Shown in pieces: positions 7,797 to 16,864 of a stretch of 36,798 nt of DNA. Location: contig JACPZB010000035.1 of the NCBI GenBank assembly GCA_016195725.1, positions 1 through 36,798 of the forward strand, read 5' to 3'. Position numbers and translations under genes: made by a program. This DNA comes from Deltaproteobacteria bacterium (GTDB lineage Bacteria > Desulfobacterota > GWC2-55-46 > UBA9637). Under the pieces are notes generated by a model. It was not told where the DNA came from. It ran no database searches and saw only the letters and a list, made by a program, of their open reading frames with translations. The number at the start of each line of letters is the position of its first letter. Position 1 is the first letter of the stretch.

Positions 7797-8354
7797 ATAT
7801 TTATTAAGGAAGATTCAAAAATCGATCCCGTATTTAATACTGGGCACAAGTCAAAATTATCGCATCTGTTCAAGAATAAGCACATTATATCTTCTGGAGA
7901 GACTAAACTCAAATAAGTGTCCCGGACAATACTTTTGAGACAATGCCCCTTTCTGATGGTATTGGTAAGATGTTAAATATTAGAGAGACTGATGCGGCCT
8001 GATCTGATTATAATATACCATTCACTTATTAAGTTCTCTATTGAAATCTTCGGGGTAAAGCAACAAATCTTCCTACGCAAACAGAAACTCATTATGCAGC
8101 TTTGGGGTATTTGGGTTTATTGTAAAGTGTAGTATTAAAATCTGATGGCAATATCCCCTTATTGCCTCAAATGTATCTGAGATTTCTCACCACAGAGGAT
8201 CCGAAAGATTAGTCCATAGGGCATCTTTCGATAAGGCATTAAAGCGCGGGCTCTCCTGTTAGGTTGAAGAGTCTGTTTTTTCATAAGCTATTAAGGGCTT
8301 GCAATATCAGCCGCCTTCTGCTAAATTTATGCAAAGCTCTAACAGGAGGCCATA
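7797..8354. other. 558-base gene-free region between queE and the rubrerythrin-like gene
   Basis: I find no convincing coding sequence on either strand and recognise no known RNA gene. Three things can be pointed to. A palindromic word gtcccggac lies near 7920, of the sort seen at some insertion-sequence ends. A local inverted repeat gaaagat/atctttc lies around 8203-8230. The caggaggc ribosome site of the next gene is at its end. The two flanking genes diverge, so both promoters must lie here. A relic of a mobile element is possible but unproven. Confidence 0.4.
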
Positions 8355-8840
8355 ATGGCTTTTGAACATCTTGAAGAAAAGGAGGCAGTTGAAATTGCCT
8401 CTCTCATAGAGAAAAATGGTTTTGCCTTTTATTCCATCCTTGCAGATAGAGCTGAGGATGAGGCAGTAAAGGCTGTATTTAAAAAACTTGCGAAGGATGA
8501 AAAGAGGCATATGAAGATATTGGAAAACAAATATTATCCTGAGGCAGGTTTTGGAGAACAGATTACTGACGAGGAAATTGCTATAGAGGATTATGTCTTG
8601 AGGACTGCGGACCCCAAAATATTTACTGAAGAGGTAAATGTGGAAAAACTTGTCCATGTCATAGACAGCATCAAAAAGGCTGTGATACTGGCAATCCATA
8701 CAGAAAGGTATGCATCAGAGTATTTTGAAGATATGGCTAAAAAGGCGTCGACCGAAGATGGCGCTAAAATGTATAAGGAGTTAGCAGATGAAGAAAGGGC
8801 ACATGCGCGGGAGTTGGAGGTAATATTGAAGTCCATATAA
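8355..8840 (+). CDS. Rubrerythrin-like ferritin-fold diiron protein (no rubredoxin domain)
   Basis: A 161-residue four-helix protein of the rubrerythrin/ferritin-like superfamily. The repeated metal-ligand pattern is visible: Glu in ASLIEKNGFAFY, the KKLAKDEKRHMKIL helix with a DExxH-type motif, Glu in AILAIHTERYASEYFEDM, and DEERAHARELEVI. The length and sequence stop before where a rubrerythrin would carry its CxxC rubredoxin domain, so this is the short form. Such proteins detoxify peroxide or handle iron in anaerobes and microaerobes. A strong ribosome site (aggaggc) lies just ahead of the ATG. The gene stands alone after a long gene-free region and converges on hisD. Exact substrate cannot be told. 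Confidence 0.88.
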   Translation: MAFEHLEEKEAVEIASLIEKNGFAFYSILADRAEDEAVKAVFKKLAKDEKRHMKILENKYYPEAGFGEQITDEEIAIEDYVLRTADPKIFTEEVNVEKLVHVIDSIKKAVILAIHTERYASEYFEDMAKKASTEDGAKMYKELADEERAHARELEVILKSI

Positions 8841-8853
8841 TAACTTCAGAGCT

Positions 8854-10146
8854 TTATTTTTTTATCCTTGCCAATACGCTCTTTCCATGAGCCTCAAGCC
8901 CTTCTACCTCGGCAAATCTTGCCACATTTCTTCCGAGCCTCTTAAGTCCTTTTATAGAAAAGGCAAGCACGTTTGACCTCTTTATAAAATCTTCAACGCC
9001 AAGCGGCGATGAAAACCTTGCTGTGCCGCCGGTCGGAAGCGTATGGTTCGGGCCTGCCATGTAATCACCCAATGCCTCTGGCGTATTGTGCCCTAAAAAT
9101 ATTGCGCCGGCATTTTTAATCTTTTTTAAAAGCTCAAAGGGTTTTCTTACAAAAAGCTCCAGATGCTCTGGGGCTATTTGGTTGGATAAACTTGCTGCCT
9201 CAGCCAAACCATTTGTAATAATGATTGCGCCATATTTAGCTATAGAACTTCTGGCGATGGCCTGCCTCTTAAGATGCCTTATCTGGTTTGAAACCTCTTT
9301 TGCTGCAGTCTCTGCCATCTTTCTTGAGGTTGTCAGAAGAATGCTGGACGCAAGTTCGTCATGCTCTGCCTGGGATAATAAGTCGGCAGCAATCCATGAA
9401 GGCTCTCCGCTGCCATCATTTATGACCAATATCTCGCTTGGTCCCGCAATCATGTCAATATCCACTAAGCCGAATACCAGTTTCTTTGCAGTTGCAACAT
9501 AAATATTCCCCGGCCCGACAATTTTATCAACCGTTGGGATAGTCTCTGTGCCATAGGCAAGGGCAGCAATGGCCTGGGCTCCGCCAATCTGATAAACTTC
9601 ATCTATCCCTGCAACATGAGCTGCTGATAGGACATAGGGGTTTATACCATTTTTAGACGGCGGTGTTGCCATGATAATCTCTTTAACGCCTGCAATCTTT
9701 GCAGGTATTGCATTCATCAAAACAGTGGATGGGTAGACAGCCTTGCCGCCAGGGACATAGATGCCGATCCTCTCTAAAGGTGTAACCCTCTGGCCAAGTA
9801 TAGTTCCATCCTTTTCAGTAAAGGCCCAGGAGTTAGAAAGCTGCATCTTATGGAATTTTTCAATCCTCTTTGCAGCAAGTTTTAGAATCGCCAAATCCTT
9901 TTTAGGGATTTTCTTTATTGCCTTCTGTATCTCTTGACTCTTGACCCTTAACCCTCGCCCCTGCCTTATTCTGACGCCGTCAAATCTCTCTGTATATTTC
10001 AAAAGACTTTTATCGCCATTCTTTCTGATATCCTTGAGAATGTCATTTACAGAAGCCTCTACCTGCGAGATGTCGGATTCGCTTCTTTTAAGGATAACAT
10101 CAAGGACCTGAACTAACACTTTTTCCTTTGTAGAAAAAATCCTCAT
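8854..10146 (-). CDS. hisD: Histidinol dehydrogenase
   Basis: HisD performs the last two oxidations of histidine synthesis, histidinol to histidine, using NAD and zinc. Hallmarks: ERIGIYVPGGKAVYPSTVLMNAIPA, VDIDMIAGPSEILVI, DLLSQAEHDE, the catalytic Glu-His in IAPEHLEL, and the zinc-region LGDYMAGPNHTLPTGGTARFS (shown only as family landmarks). About 430 residues, full length. I place the start at ATG 10146; an in-frame GTG at 10155 is possible, and neither has a good ribosome site. Residues in RQGRGLRVKSQEIQ come from a period-7 DNA repeat (9931-9965). No other his gene is adjacent, so the pathway is dispersed. Confidence 0.95.
   Translation of the reverse strand: MRIFSTKEKVLVQVLDVILKRSESDISQVEASVNDILKDIRKNGDKSLLKYTERFDGVRIRQGRGLRVKSQEIQKAIKKIPKKDLAILKLAAKRIEKFHKMQLSNSWAFTEKDGTILGQRVTPLERIGIYVPGGKAVYPSTVLMNAIPAKIAGVKEIIMATPPSKNGINPYVLSAAHVAGIDEVYQIGGAQAIAALAYGTETIPTVDKIVGPGNIYVATAKKLVFGLVDIDMIAGPSEILVINDGSGEPSWIAADLLSQAEHDELASSILLTTSRKMAETAAKEVSNQIRHLKRQAIARSSIAKYGAIIITNGLAEAASLSNQIAPEHLELFVRKPFELLKKIKNAGAIFLGHNTPEALGDYMAGPNHTLPTGGTARFSSPLGVEDFIKRSNVLAFSIKGLKRLGRNVARFAEVEGLEAHGKSVLARIKK
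9931..9965. repeat. Period-7 word repeat inside hisD
   Basis: Five contiguous 7-base words on the plus strand: ctcttga, ctcttga, cccttaa, ccctcgc, ccctgcc. Thirty-five bases is not a multiple of three short words in frame by design, yet the hisD frame stays open. The run encodes a basic, low-complexity stretch in the N-terminal region of the enzyme. Confidence 0.7.
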
Positions 10147-10228
10147 AATCGCCACATTTTATAGAAGAATGACTGGCAGTGCAAGTGTAATTTATCTGCA
10201 TCAAAAACTATGACTCCAAAGAAATAAA

Positions 10229-10263
10229 AAAGAGGAGACATCAAAATCTTATGCCCCCTCTTT
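10229..10263 (-). terminator. Likely intrinsic terminator of the sigma-factor gene
   Basis: Read on the minus strand, aaagagg (10263-10257) pairs with cctcttt (10235-10229) and is followed at once by a T-rich run (tttatttc). It lies 31 bases beyond the sigma-factor stop codon. The loop is long (21 bases), which lowers confidence. Confidence 0.5.
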
Positions 10264-10294
10264 CTGTAGATGTTTGTTTTTTTGCAGTAGCTGT

Positions 10295-11353
10295 TTATAT
10301 GGTTGCCAAGGACGTAATGTTGGCATGCGCTGCAATCTCTTTTAGCTTATTCAAAGTCTTTGCTTCAATCTGCCGAATTCTTTCCCTGCTGACCCCAATT
10401 GATTTCCCAATGGACTGCAGTGTCTGCGCCTCTTCTTTTTTATCAAAACCAAATCTGCGGCGTATAACGGCCCTCTCTCTATCATCGAGCATTTTCAGCC
10501 AGTCCTGCACTTTTTCGTATCTTATTGACTGGTTTATTAATTCTATCGGTTGTTGAACTGTAGTATCCTCTATAAGGTCTAAAAGTGATTGGTCGCCGTC
10601 ATCCATGATAGCAGCCTCAAGAGAACAGCTCTTTTTCATTATGGTACTGAGTTTTTTTATATACCGTCCGGACAAACCTGTTTTTTCAGAAAGCTCTATT
10701 ATCTCCGGCTTTCTCTTTAATGTGGCCGTAAGCTCCCTCGTTGCCTTCATAAGCTTTGATATGTCTGCTGTCACATGTATTGGAACCCTTACTACATTTA
10801 CCTGATTGATTATTGCCCTTTCAATGGCCTGCTTTATCCAGAAGGTGGCGTAGGTGGAAAATTTACATCCTTTTGTTGGTTTAAAATGTTCAACTGCCTG
10901 GATAAGCCCGATATTGCCCTCTTCAACAAGATCATGAAGCGGCAGCCCCCTCTGCACATGGCGCTTTGCAATGTTAATAACCAGACGGAGATTGGCTTCA
11001 ATCATTCTCCTTCTTGCCTTTTTATCCCCTTTAGCAATTTTTCTTGCAAGTTTTTTTTCTTCTTCAGCGGATATAAGAAGGGGATGCTGCCTGATATCTT
11101 TAAAATAAAGCCTTATGGAATCAGCTGCAATGCCGTTGTCCCTTTCTTCTTTTTTCCAGAAACCCTCCCTTGCCGCCTTTTTTATATTCCCCTCTTCATC
11201 CAATGTGCTTGCAAGTTTTAATCGGTTGCTATAAGGGAGAGGCCATCTGGGTAAGAATCGTTGTGTTGTTTTTTTGACAGCTGTTTCTAAGACAATATCC
11301 TTATTGCCTTTTATTTCAAAACTTTCCGCATTTCTGCATCTTAGCATCTTCAT
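10295..11353 (-). CDS. rpoS: Group 2 (RpoS-like) RNA polymerase sigma-70 family factor
   Basis: A 352-residue sigma factor that lacks the long region 1.1 of RpoD. Region 1.2 is present (DSIRLYFKDIRQHPLL), as are region 2 (EANLRLVINIAKRH, then LIQAVEHFKPTKGCKFSTYA and FWIKQAIERAIINQ), region 3 (VRVPIHVTADISKLMKAT) and region 4 with its helix-turn-helix (TLQSIGKSIGVSRERIRQIE). The RAIINQ and RVPIH wording is closer to RpoS than to the primary factor, so a stress or stationary-phase role is inferred. A strong ribosome site (gaggagg) precedes ATG 11353. The gene lies downstream of, and on the same strand as, the three-gene signalling operon, but a 416-base spacer with a large hairpin separates them, so it is probably a separate unit. 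Confidence 0.9.
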   Translation of the reverse strand: MKMLRCRNAESFEIKGNKDIVLETAVKKTTQRFLPRWPLPYSNRLKLASTLDEEGNIKKAAREGFWKKEERDNGIAADSIRLYFKDIRQHPLLISAEEEKKLARKIAKGDKKARRRMIEANLRLVINIAKRHVQRGLPLHDLVEEGNIGLIQAVEHFKPTKGCKFSTYATFWIKQAIERAIINQVNVVRVPIHVTADISKLMKATRELTATLKRKPEIIELSEKTGLSGRYIKKLSTIMKKSCSLEAAIMDDGDQSLLDLIEDTTVQQPIELINQSIRYEKVQDWLKMLDDRERAVIRRRFGFDKKEEAQTLQSIGKSIGVSRERIRQIEAKTLNKLKEIAAHANITSLATI

Positions 11354-11424
11354 CTTTACTATCCTCCTCTTTGAGATTTTTCTTTGTTAGTGTTTGAACA
11401 GTTATTCTTTCTTATATAGTGAGA

Positions 11425-11525
11425 GCAATAAATAACTTGTAGGGCAAGCCTTTAGCCCCTGATAGATTCAATCAGGGGTTATTTTTCAGGGCTAAAGCCT
11501 GACCTACGGCAGGTTATTTATCGCC
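11425..11525. repeat. Nested inverted-repeat element in the spacer upstream of the sigma-factor gene
   Basis: The outer arms align over about 40 bases: aataaataac..gtagggcaagcctttagccc on the left against the complement of gggctaaagcctgacctac..ggttattta on the right. Inside them sits a perfect 8-base hairpin, cccctgat (11457-11464) with atcagggg (11470-11477 region). The structure is typical of a non-autonomous palindromic repeat. The rest of the 11354-11769 spacer (416 bases) shows no gene; the AT-rich part near 11580-11600 may hold promoter elements. Confidence 0.7.
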
Positions 11526-11769
11526 GTTGTTTATTACCGTTAATAGTTAATACAGCAAGAGTAGTGCCAGAGAAAATTTTCTTAAGTTATAATGAGTTAT
11601 AAAAAACAAGGGAGTTCAAGAATGACTGATTGGTAAGATTATTGCCAGTTTATACGGTAAGAACCTTACCATGTCACCACGACATACCAGAAGGCATTCT
11701 GTTTATTAGTTGGGATAAATCTATTGGCAGTGGAAGTGCGCTAAGATTTGTTTTGTATGATTTTTTTAT

Positions 11770-13209
11770 TTAAGGAAGATTTTTGCGGGAATTGACTTTT
11801 TCGGGAGAATTGCTTGAGGATCTGTATTTCTTAATCTTTTCTCTTAAGGTAAGGCGTGATATGCCAAGGATTTTTGATGCCCGGGTTATATTGCCCTTGA
11901 CCTTATTGAGGGTGTTTAGGATATGAACCATTTCTACTGCCTCAAGTGTCATGTCATCGGAAGAGGCAGGAATATTGAGTGGAACTGGAAATGAGGCTTC
12001 TTTAGTAAATTCCAAAGGCAGTTGTTCGGGTGTTATTTCTTCGGTATTTGCAACTATCATTGCCCTCTCAATTACATTTTTAAGCTCCCGTGTATTCCCC
12101 GGCCATGAATATTTCAAAAATATTTCCTTACTTTTCTCGGATAACCTTTTAATGTTCTTTCCATAGGCTTTGTTGTTTTCATGTATAAAATGTTCTGCCA
12201 GCAGCAATATATCTTCCTTTCTCTCCCTCAGGGGCGGTATGTTTATTACCATAACCTTCAGCCTGTAGTACAGATCCTCTCTAAATCTCTTTTCCTTTAC
12301 CATGGCCTCAAGATTCTTGTTTGTGGCGGCAATTACCCTTACATCTACCTTTATGTCCCGTATCCCTCCAACCCTGCGAAATGTCCTATTCTCAAGGACT
12401 TGAAGGATTTTAGGCTGAAGCCTTATATCCATGTCGCCTATTTCATCAAGAAATATAGTGCCGCCGTCAGCTACTTCAAAGAGTCCCTTTTTGGCCTGTT
12501 TGGCATCTGTAAATGCCCCCTTTTCGTAACCAAACATTTCTGTTTCGAGGAGGGTGTCAGGTATGGCGCTGCAGTTCAACTTGATAAATGGGTTGGTGTT
12601 TCTGTTGCTTAAAAAATGGATTGCATTGGCTACAAGCCCCTTTCCTGTGCCGGTCTCGCCCTGAATCAACACAGATGTGTTTGAGGTCTTTGCCACCATG
12701 TCGATAAGTTCAGTAATCTCTTTTAAGCTTTTACTGGCACCCACCATCGGCAGATATTGATATTCGTCTCTTTGGTAAGAAGATGGCTCTGATAGGAGTT
12801 TTTTGGCTTCACCGCCTGCTTGTTTTCGTTCTATGGCATAGCGCATAGAGCGCATCAGCATTTCACCATCAACCTGTCCTTTGATAAGATAATCCTGGGC
12901 GCCTTCCCTCACTGCCTTAACTGCCAGCGTTTCATCCGCAAGGCCGGTAAGCACGACAATTGGCACCCCCGGCATTTGGCTGTAAATCTGCTTGAAGGTT
13001 TCAATCTCAGAGCTGTCTGGCAATATGAGATCCAACAAGACAATATCGAAATGCTCTTTCAGGAGATGTTTCAGTGCCTCTGAAAGGCGTATGACATGCG
13101 TGAAGGAAAAGGCATCTTTGTCGCTGCTGTCGAGTAGCATTTCCTTTATAAGACGGGCATCTGCAGGATTGTCCTCAACCAAGAGGATTTTGATTGTCTT
13201 TTTGTGCAT
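11770..13209 (-). CDS. Sigma-54-dependent response regulator (REC-AAA+-Fis), NtrC family
   Basis: Domain order: receiver (residues ~5-125, acidic pocket Glu12-Asp13, phosphate acceptor Asp60 in VLLDL), a linker, an AAA+ sigma-54 activator domain (~150-390) and a Fis-type helix-turn-helix (KGNITRASKILGISRLTLRE). The AAA+ part has Walker A GETGTGKG, Walker B GGTIFLDEIGDM and the arginine-finger region FREDLYYRLKV. The sigma-54-contacting loop reads GAFTDA where the textbook motif is GAFTGA. This protein should activate RNA polymerase at -24/-12 promoters after phosphorylation. It is encoded downstream of the Rcp1-like receiver and histidine kinase genes in the same direction (13-base gap), forming one signalling operon. 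Target promoters are not evident in the window. Confidence 0.94.
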   Translation of the reverse strand: MHKKTIKILLVEDNPADARLIKEMLLDSSDKDAFSFTHVIRLSEALKHLLKEHFDIVLLDLILPDSSEIETFKQIYSQMPGVPIVVLTGLADETLAVKAVREGAQDYLIKGQVDGEMLMRSMRYAIERKQAGGEAKKLLSEPSSYQRDEYQYLPMVGASKSLKEITELIDMVAKTSNTSVLIQGETGTGKGLVANAIHFLSNRNTNPFIKLNCSAIPDTLLETEMFGYEKGAFTDAKQAKKGLFEVADGGTIFLDEIGDMDIRLQPKILQVLENRTFRRVGGIRDIKVDVRVIAATNKNLEAMVKEKRFREDLYYRLKVMVINIPPLRERKEDILLLAEHFIHENNKAYGKNIKRLSEKSKEIFLKYSWPGNTRELKNVIERAMIVANTEEITPEQLPLEFTKEASFPVPLNIPASSDDMTLEAVEMVHILNTLNKVKGNITRASKILGISRLTLREKIKKYRSSSNSPEKVNSRKNLP

Positions 13210-13222
13210 CTTGTTTTCTCTT

Positions 13223-13669
13223 TTATTTTGGCGGCAATTTTACAACAGAAAGCCAGAATTCTTCAACTGCCTCTACTATTCTCATAAATTGTTCCAAATC
13301 AACAGGTTTTTTAATATACGCATTTACATGGAGATTATATGCCTTGAGTACATCTTTTTCATCATCGGAAGTTGTAAGAATAACTACAGGGATTCTCTTC
13401 AGGTCAGGGTCTTTTTTAATCTCTGCCAATACCTCTCTGCCGTCCTTTTTCGGCACATTCAGGTCAAGGAGGATAAGATCAGGACGGGGGGCGTTTGCAT
13501 GTTTGCCGATATGCTGCAGAAAGGCCATTGCCTCTTCGCCATCCGAGACCACATGCACATTATTCAGCATCTTGGCATCCTTAAAAGCCTCTTTTGTAAG
13601 CCGTATATCGGCAGGGCTGTCCTCCACCATCAAGATTTCAATCATCCTGTTGTTTGGGTAAATGCTCAT
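13223..13669 (-). CDS. Rcp1-like single-domain response regulator
   Basis: A CheY-like receiver of 148 residues with no output domain. Glu16-Asp17 form the acidic pocket, Asp69 (LLDLNVP) is the predicted phosphate acceptor, and [24 protein letters not shown] contains the switch Thr/Ser and the conserved Lys. The extended loop before the acceptor ([20 protein letters not shown]) is the mark of the Rcp1 group, which pairs with phytochrome-type or membrane histidine kinases of the HisKA class. Its start overlaps the kinase stop codon by ATGA, so partner identity is strongly implied. It probably takes phosphate from the upstream kinase and may shuttle it to the sigma-54 activator encoded next; that relay is inference. 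Confidence 0.92.
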   Translation of the reverse strand: MSIYPNNRMIEILMVEDSPADIRLTKEAFKDAKMLNNVHVVSDGEEAMAFLQHIGKHANAPRPDLILLDLNVPKKDGREVLAEIKKDPDLKRIPVVILTTSDDEKDVLKAYNLHVNAYIKKPVDLEQFMRIVEAVEEFWLSVVKLPPK

Positions 13670-16032
13670 TTTTCTCTCCTCTGTGGTATAGTAAAATAAA
13701 ATGTTGAACCTTTTCTCTCCTCTGATTCAACCCATATGCGCCCTCCATGATTTTCTACAATTTTTTTGCAAATTGCCAAGCCGATGCCTGTGCCAGAGTA
13801 TTCACTCTTGCCATGAAGACGTTGAAATATTATAAAGATGCGGTCGTGATATTTTGGGTCAATGCCTATGCCGTTGTCGCGGACAGAAAAAAGCCATTCG
13901 TGATCCCTTTCTACAGCAGAAACATGAACGCACGGTGGAGTTTCCTGGTTATATTTGATGGCATTGCTGATAAGATTCATCAGCACTTCCTCCAACTGCG
14001 TAGCATCAGCTATAATGAGAGGCAGGGGGTCGTGTGTTACAACAGATCTTCGTTCATCAATCAAGACCTTCAGATTTGCAAGGGTACGATTAAAGATTTG
14101 GCCACAAGATACTTCTGCTAACACTTTATTGCGAGAACCCACCCTTGAGTAGGTGAGGAGGTCGTTGATAAGTGTCTGCATCCGGTTTACGCCATCCACT
14201 ACATAAGAGATAAATTCATCAGCATCTCTGTCCAGCTTCCCTTTGTACCGCCTGGCCAATAACTGCACATAGCCTCCCACTATACGCAGCGGCTCCTGCA
14301 GGTCGTGGGATGCCACATATGCAAACTGCTCAAGCTCGGTATTGGAGCGTTCCAGGTCAATGGCATGTTTTGCCACTGCCTCTTCTGCTTCTTTACGCAC
14401 TGAAATCTCCCACTGGAGCTGTTTATTGACGGATTTTAATTCTGCCGTCCGTGTTTCAACCAGCTCCTCAAGATGCTCTTGGTATTTCCTGATTTCATCT
14501 TCTATGAGCTTACGCTCTTTGATTTCTTTATTCAGCCTCTGATTTACCTGAGCAATATCTCTTTCTTTGTTTCGTGCCGTTTGGGCAAAATAAACCGCAA
14601 AGGCGAGGATAAAAGATATAATAGCGCCAGTAACCAAGGCCGCCAGAGGCAGAGAAGACGACATTTCAGCCGAATGTCCTTGTTTCGGCCATACCCGCAC
14701 GCGCCAGATTGCGCCGTATTGATTGAATTCAATCTCCTGGCCCAGTTCCACCTCAATATGTCTATCATTATTGCTTCTATAAATTTCGTCCTTTTCTTTG
14801 ACAACCGCAAAAGAATTTCCCTCTATAATATTTTTGTGTATCATGGAATCAAACAGATCCTTGCTTATGAATGTGCCGACAACAAAACCTTTAAGCTTAT
14901 TTTTATAAACAATCGGCACGCTTACAGAAAACCCTCTTATGCCCTGTGCTACATCTCTGGGGCCTGAAAAATAAATATCTTGTTGTGCTTTCATCATGTT
15001 AAACATTTCCTGTTGCCGCTTATTCAATTCAAAATAATTATTTGCAACATTTCCATTCTCTTGTGAAATAATCCAATGTCTATGCAATGCCGGTTGTATT
15101 ACTTCAATAGCATGGAAACCGGCAAAGTGTTCAATATAAAGCCTTGCATCGTATTCCCATCCTTTCTTGGAGGTTTTTTCAGTGGTTCCTAAACGGTTTG
15201 CCATGCGGATAAGGGACTGGATTCTTAATTCCAGGCTGTCTTTGATGGCGTCACTTATACCCAGAGTTTTTTCTCGAACCAATTTTTCAACATGGATGTA
15301 TTCCTGCACAACCAGTGCCTGCCATAGGCTTACGGTAACCGCAATAACACTGAGGCCGGCGGCAACGGGAAACCATTGTGGCAGGTCGGTCTTTTTAAGC
15401 TGCCCCTGTCTCCAGGCAAATACGAGGGTACTTAAACCAATTATTGTAAAACCAACTGCCGTATGAAGCACCATGCCAATGCCAAGAAAACTTTCCCATA
15501 TATAAATCCCCGTAAACCCTGTGATATATCCTAATATTGGAATAGCGCCAAAAGTGGTGATTATTGAACCAATACATCCTGAGATAAAATTGGGGGCATT
15601 GCTTGTCCAACGCCTTCTCATAAGGAAGAGTGCCATACCTGTAAGTATAAAGCTTAGGGCAGTATTAGGCGCCATTCGGCCGGGGTATCGCATTGTTTCA
15701 GAGATGGTGTGTTTCATCAAAAGTTGGTCAATATTTAAATCAATGACGATGTATTGTAAAAGCGTCAGGGACCCTATGATAGCAATCATTATTCCGCTTG
15801 CCGTTGCAAAAATTGGCAGGCCAAAGGCCGCTGCAAGAAGGCCAATGCCGCTGAGTATAAAGGATAATGCAGTGTTATACTCCATTGCTGCGAGTGAGGG
15901 ATGCACCTTGATTAAAGTCAAATTATGCGTGTGCCACCCAATTACTGCAATCAGCCCTAACACAAGAGAGAATACCCCTGTAAAGATGAGGAGGGGTTTT
16001 TGCCATGAGGATAAAAGGTTTTCTTTTAACAT
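13666..16032 (-). CDS. Membrane sensor histidine kinase with CHASE-type extracytoplasmic domain
   Basis: The N-terminal third has about seven hydrophobic helices (for example [20 protein letters not shown] and [18 protein letters not shown]). An extracytoplasmic region of ~220 residues follows with CHASE features ([18 protein letters not shown] and [18 protein letters not shown]), then another membrane helix ([20 protein letters not shown]). A coiled-coil linker leads to HisKA ([19 protein letters not shown], phospho-acceptor His) and HATPase_c with N box [19 protein letters not shown] and [18 protein letters not shown]. The kinase class is the one that pairs with Rcp1-like receivers, matching the next gene. 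I prefer ATG 16032; an in-frame TTG at 16059 would add nine residues. The sensed ligand is unknown. Confidence 0.92.
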   Translation of the reverse strand: MLKENLLSSWQKPLLIFTGVFSLVLGLIAVIGWHTHNLTLIKVHPSLAAMEYNTALSFILSGIGLLAAAFGLPIFATASGIMIAIIGSLTLLQYIVIDLNIDQLLMKHTISETMRYPGRMAPNTALSFILTGMALFLMRRRWTSNAPNFISGCIGSIITTFGAIPILGYITGFTGIYIWESFLGIGMVLHTAVGFTIIGLSTLVFAWRQGQLKKTDLPQWFPVAAGLSVIAVTVSLWQALVVQEYIHVEKLVREKTLGISDAIKDSLELRIQSLIRMANRLGTTEKTSKKGWEYDARLYIEHFAGFHAIEVIQPALHRHWIISQENGNVANNYFELNKRQQEMFNMMKAQQDIYFSGPRDVAQGIRGFSVSVPIVYKNKLKGFVVGTFISKDLFDSMIHKNIIEGNSFAVVKEKDEIYRSNNDRHIEVELGQEIEFNQYGAIWRVRVWPKQGHSAEMSSSLPLAALVTGAIISFILAFAVYFAQTARNKERDIAQVNQRLNKEIKERKLIEDEIRKYQEHLEELVETRTAELKSVNKQLQWEISVRKEAEEAVAKHAIDLERSNTELEQFAYVASHDLQEPLRIVGGYVQLLARRYKGKLDRDADEFISYVVDGVNRMQTLINDLLTYSRVGSRNKVLAEVSCGQIFNRTLANLKVLIDERRSVVTHDPLPLIIADATQLEEVLMNLISNAIKYNQETPPCVHVSAVERDHEWLFSVRDNGIGIDPKYHDRIFIIFQRLHGKSEYSGTGIGLAICKKIVENHGGRIWVESEERKGSTFYFTIPQRREK

Positions 16033-16059
16033 ACCGATTGCATGATTAAAGAAAGGCAA

Positions 16060-16396
16060 AGCAGAATATTAGCTTAAATCAGCAGACGAGACTTTTACCC
16101 CCTTACTAAAAATTTTGGTGTTGGAGGCGCTTGTAAGACTTGACGAGGTATTTTATAAACAAGCAAATGAGATTGCAATCTTTTTCTGACATAAGTCTTA
16201 TATTGTCTTTTAATCTCTCCTGTGGCATATTCTTTCCCATATGAACACCGTTAGACCTGACACATTTTACCTATACTGTTATTATTAGGGATAGATACCT
16301 ATAACTGAAATGGAAAACAAGTAAACCCGCTGTCATTAAGATAATAGCATCAAGTTTACCTTTTTTACCTTTAGCCAACAAAGGAGGTCTAACGGG
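16060..16396. other. 337-base divergent spacer before nrdR
   Basis: No gene is visible. The stretch acccccttactaaaaattt followed by tggtgttggaggc (about 16095-16132) looks like a decayed copy of the CCCCCACACC palindrome family. An 11-base word ccgttagacct (16248-16258) is perfectly complementary to aggtctaacgg (16385-16395), which overlaps the nrdR ribosome site. Promoters for both the kinase operon and nrdR must lie here, but I could not fix them. Confidence 0.4.
16248..16395 (+). promoter_or_regulatory. Long-range inverted repeat covering the nrdR ribosome-binding site
   Basis: An 11-base perfect complement, ccgttagacct (16248-16258) and aggtctaacgg (16385-16395), brackets 126 bases. The right arm contains half of the ribosome site of nrdR, so pairing in the mRNA would hinder translation. 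It shares the CTAACGGG word with the uppS and recJ starts. It may be a dispersed repeat and not a dedicated switch. Confidence 0.4.
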
Positions 16397-16864
16397 GTGA
16401 AATGTCCCTTTTGCAGCCATACAGAAGACAAGGTCATTGATTCCAGACTTTCGCAGGATGGCGATGTTACACGTCGTCGGAGAGAATGTCTGAAATGCGG
16501 CAAACGTTTCACAACCTATGAAAGGGTTGAAGAGACCTTGCCGCTTGTTATTAAAAAGGACGGCAGGCGGGAGCTTTTTGACAGGACAAAGATATTAAAC
16601 GGCGTATTGAGGGCTTGCGAAAAAAGGCCTGTAGGGATTGAGGCTATAGAAAAGGCGGTTGACAAGATTGAAAAGGGGTTTTTAGAAATTGGAGAGAGGG
16701 AGATACAAAGCTCTGCTATAGGCAGCAGAGTAATGGAAGAGCTTAAAAAAGTTGATGAAGTAGCCTATGTCAGGTTTGCATCTGTTTACAGGGAGTTCAG
16801 GGATATAAATGAATTTATGAAGGAATTAAAGGGGCTCCTTGATACCAGCAAGAAGAAAAAGTGA
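16397..16864 (+). CDS. nrdR: Transcriptional repressor NrdR
   Basis: NrdR represses ribonucleotide reductase genes in response to ATP/dATP. The N-terminal zinc ribbon is complete ([15 protein letters not shown] then CLKCGKRF, four cysteines) and is followed by the basic RRRRE segment. The ATP-cone begins at [16 protein letters not shown]. At 155 residues it is full length. The start is GTG 16397 with aaggaggt eight bases upstream. It overlaps ribD by GTGA, the arrangement commonly seen in bacteria where nrdR leads the riboflavin operon. No reductase gene is present in the window. Confidence 0.96.
   Translation: MKCPFCSHTEDKVIDSRLSQDGDVTRRRRECLKCGKRFTTYERVEETLPLVIKKDGRRELFDRTKILNGVLRACEKRPVGIEAIEKAVDKIEKGFLEIGEREIQSSAIGSRVMEELKKVDEVAYVRFASVYREFRDINEFMKELKGLLDTSKKKK

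Noticed and set aside
7915-7960. Insertion-sequence terminus around gtcccggac
   Set aside because: Only one short palindromic word is visible, with no matching second end, no transposase remnant and no target duplication.
12992-13699. Plus-strand frame of 235 codons opposite the response regulator genes
   Set aside because: It lies wholly opposite conserved receiver sequences and shows no family motif.
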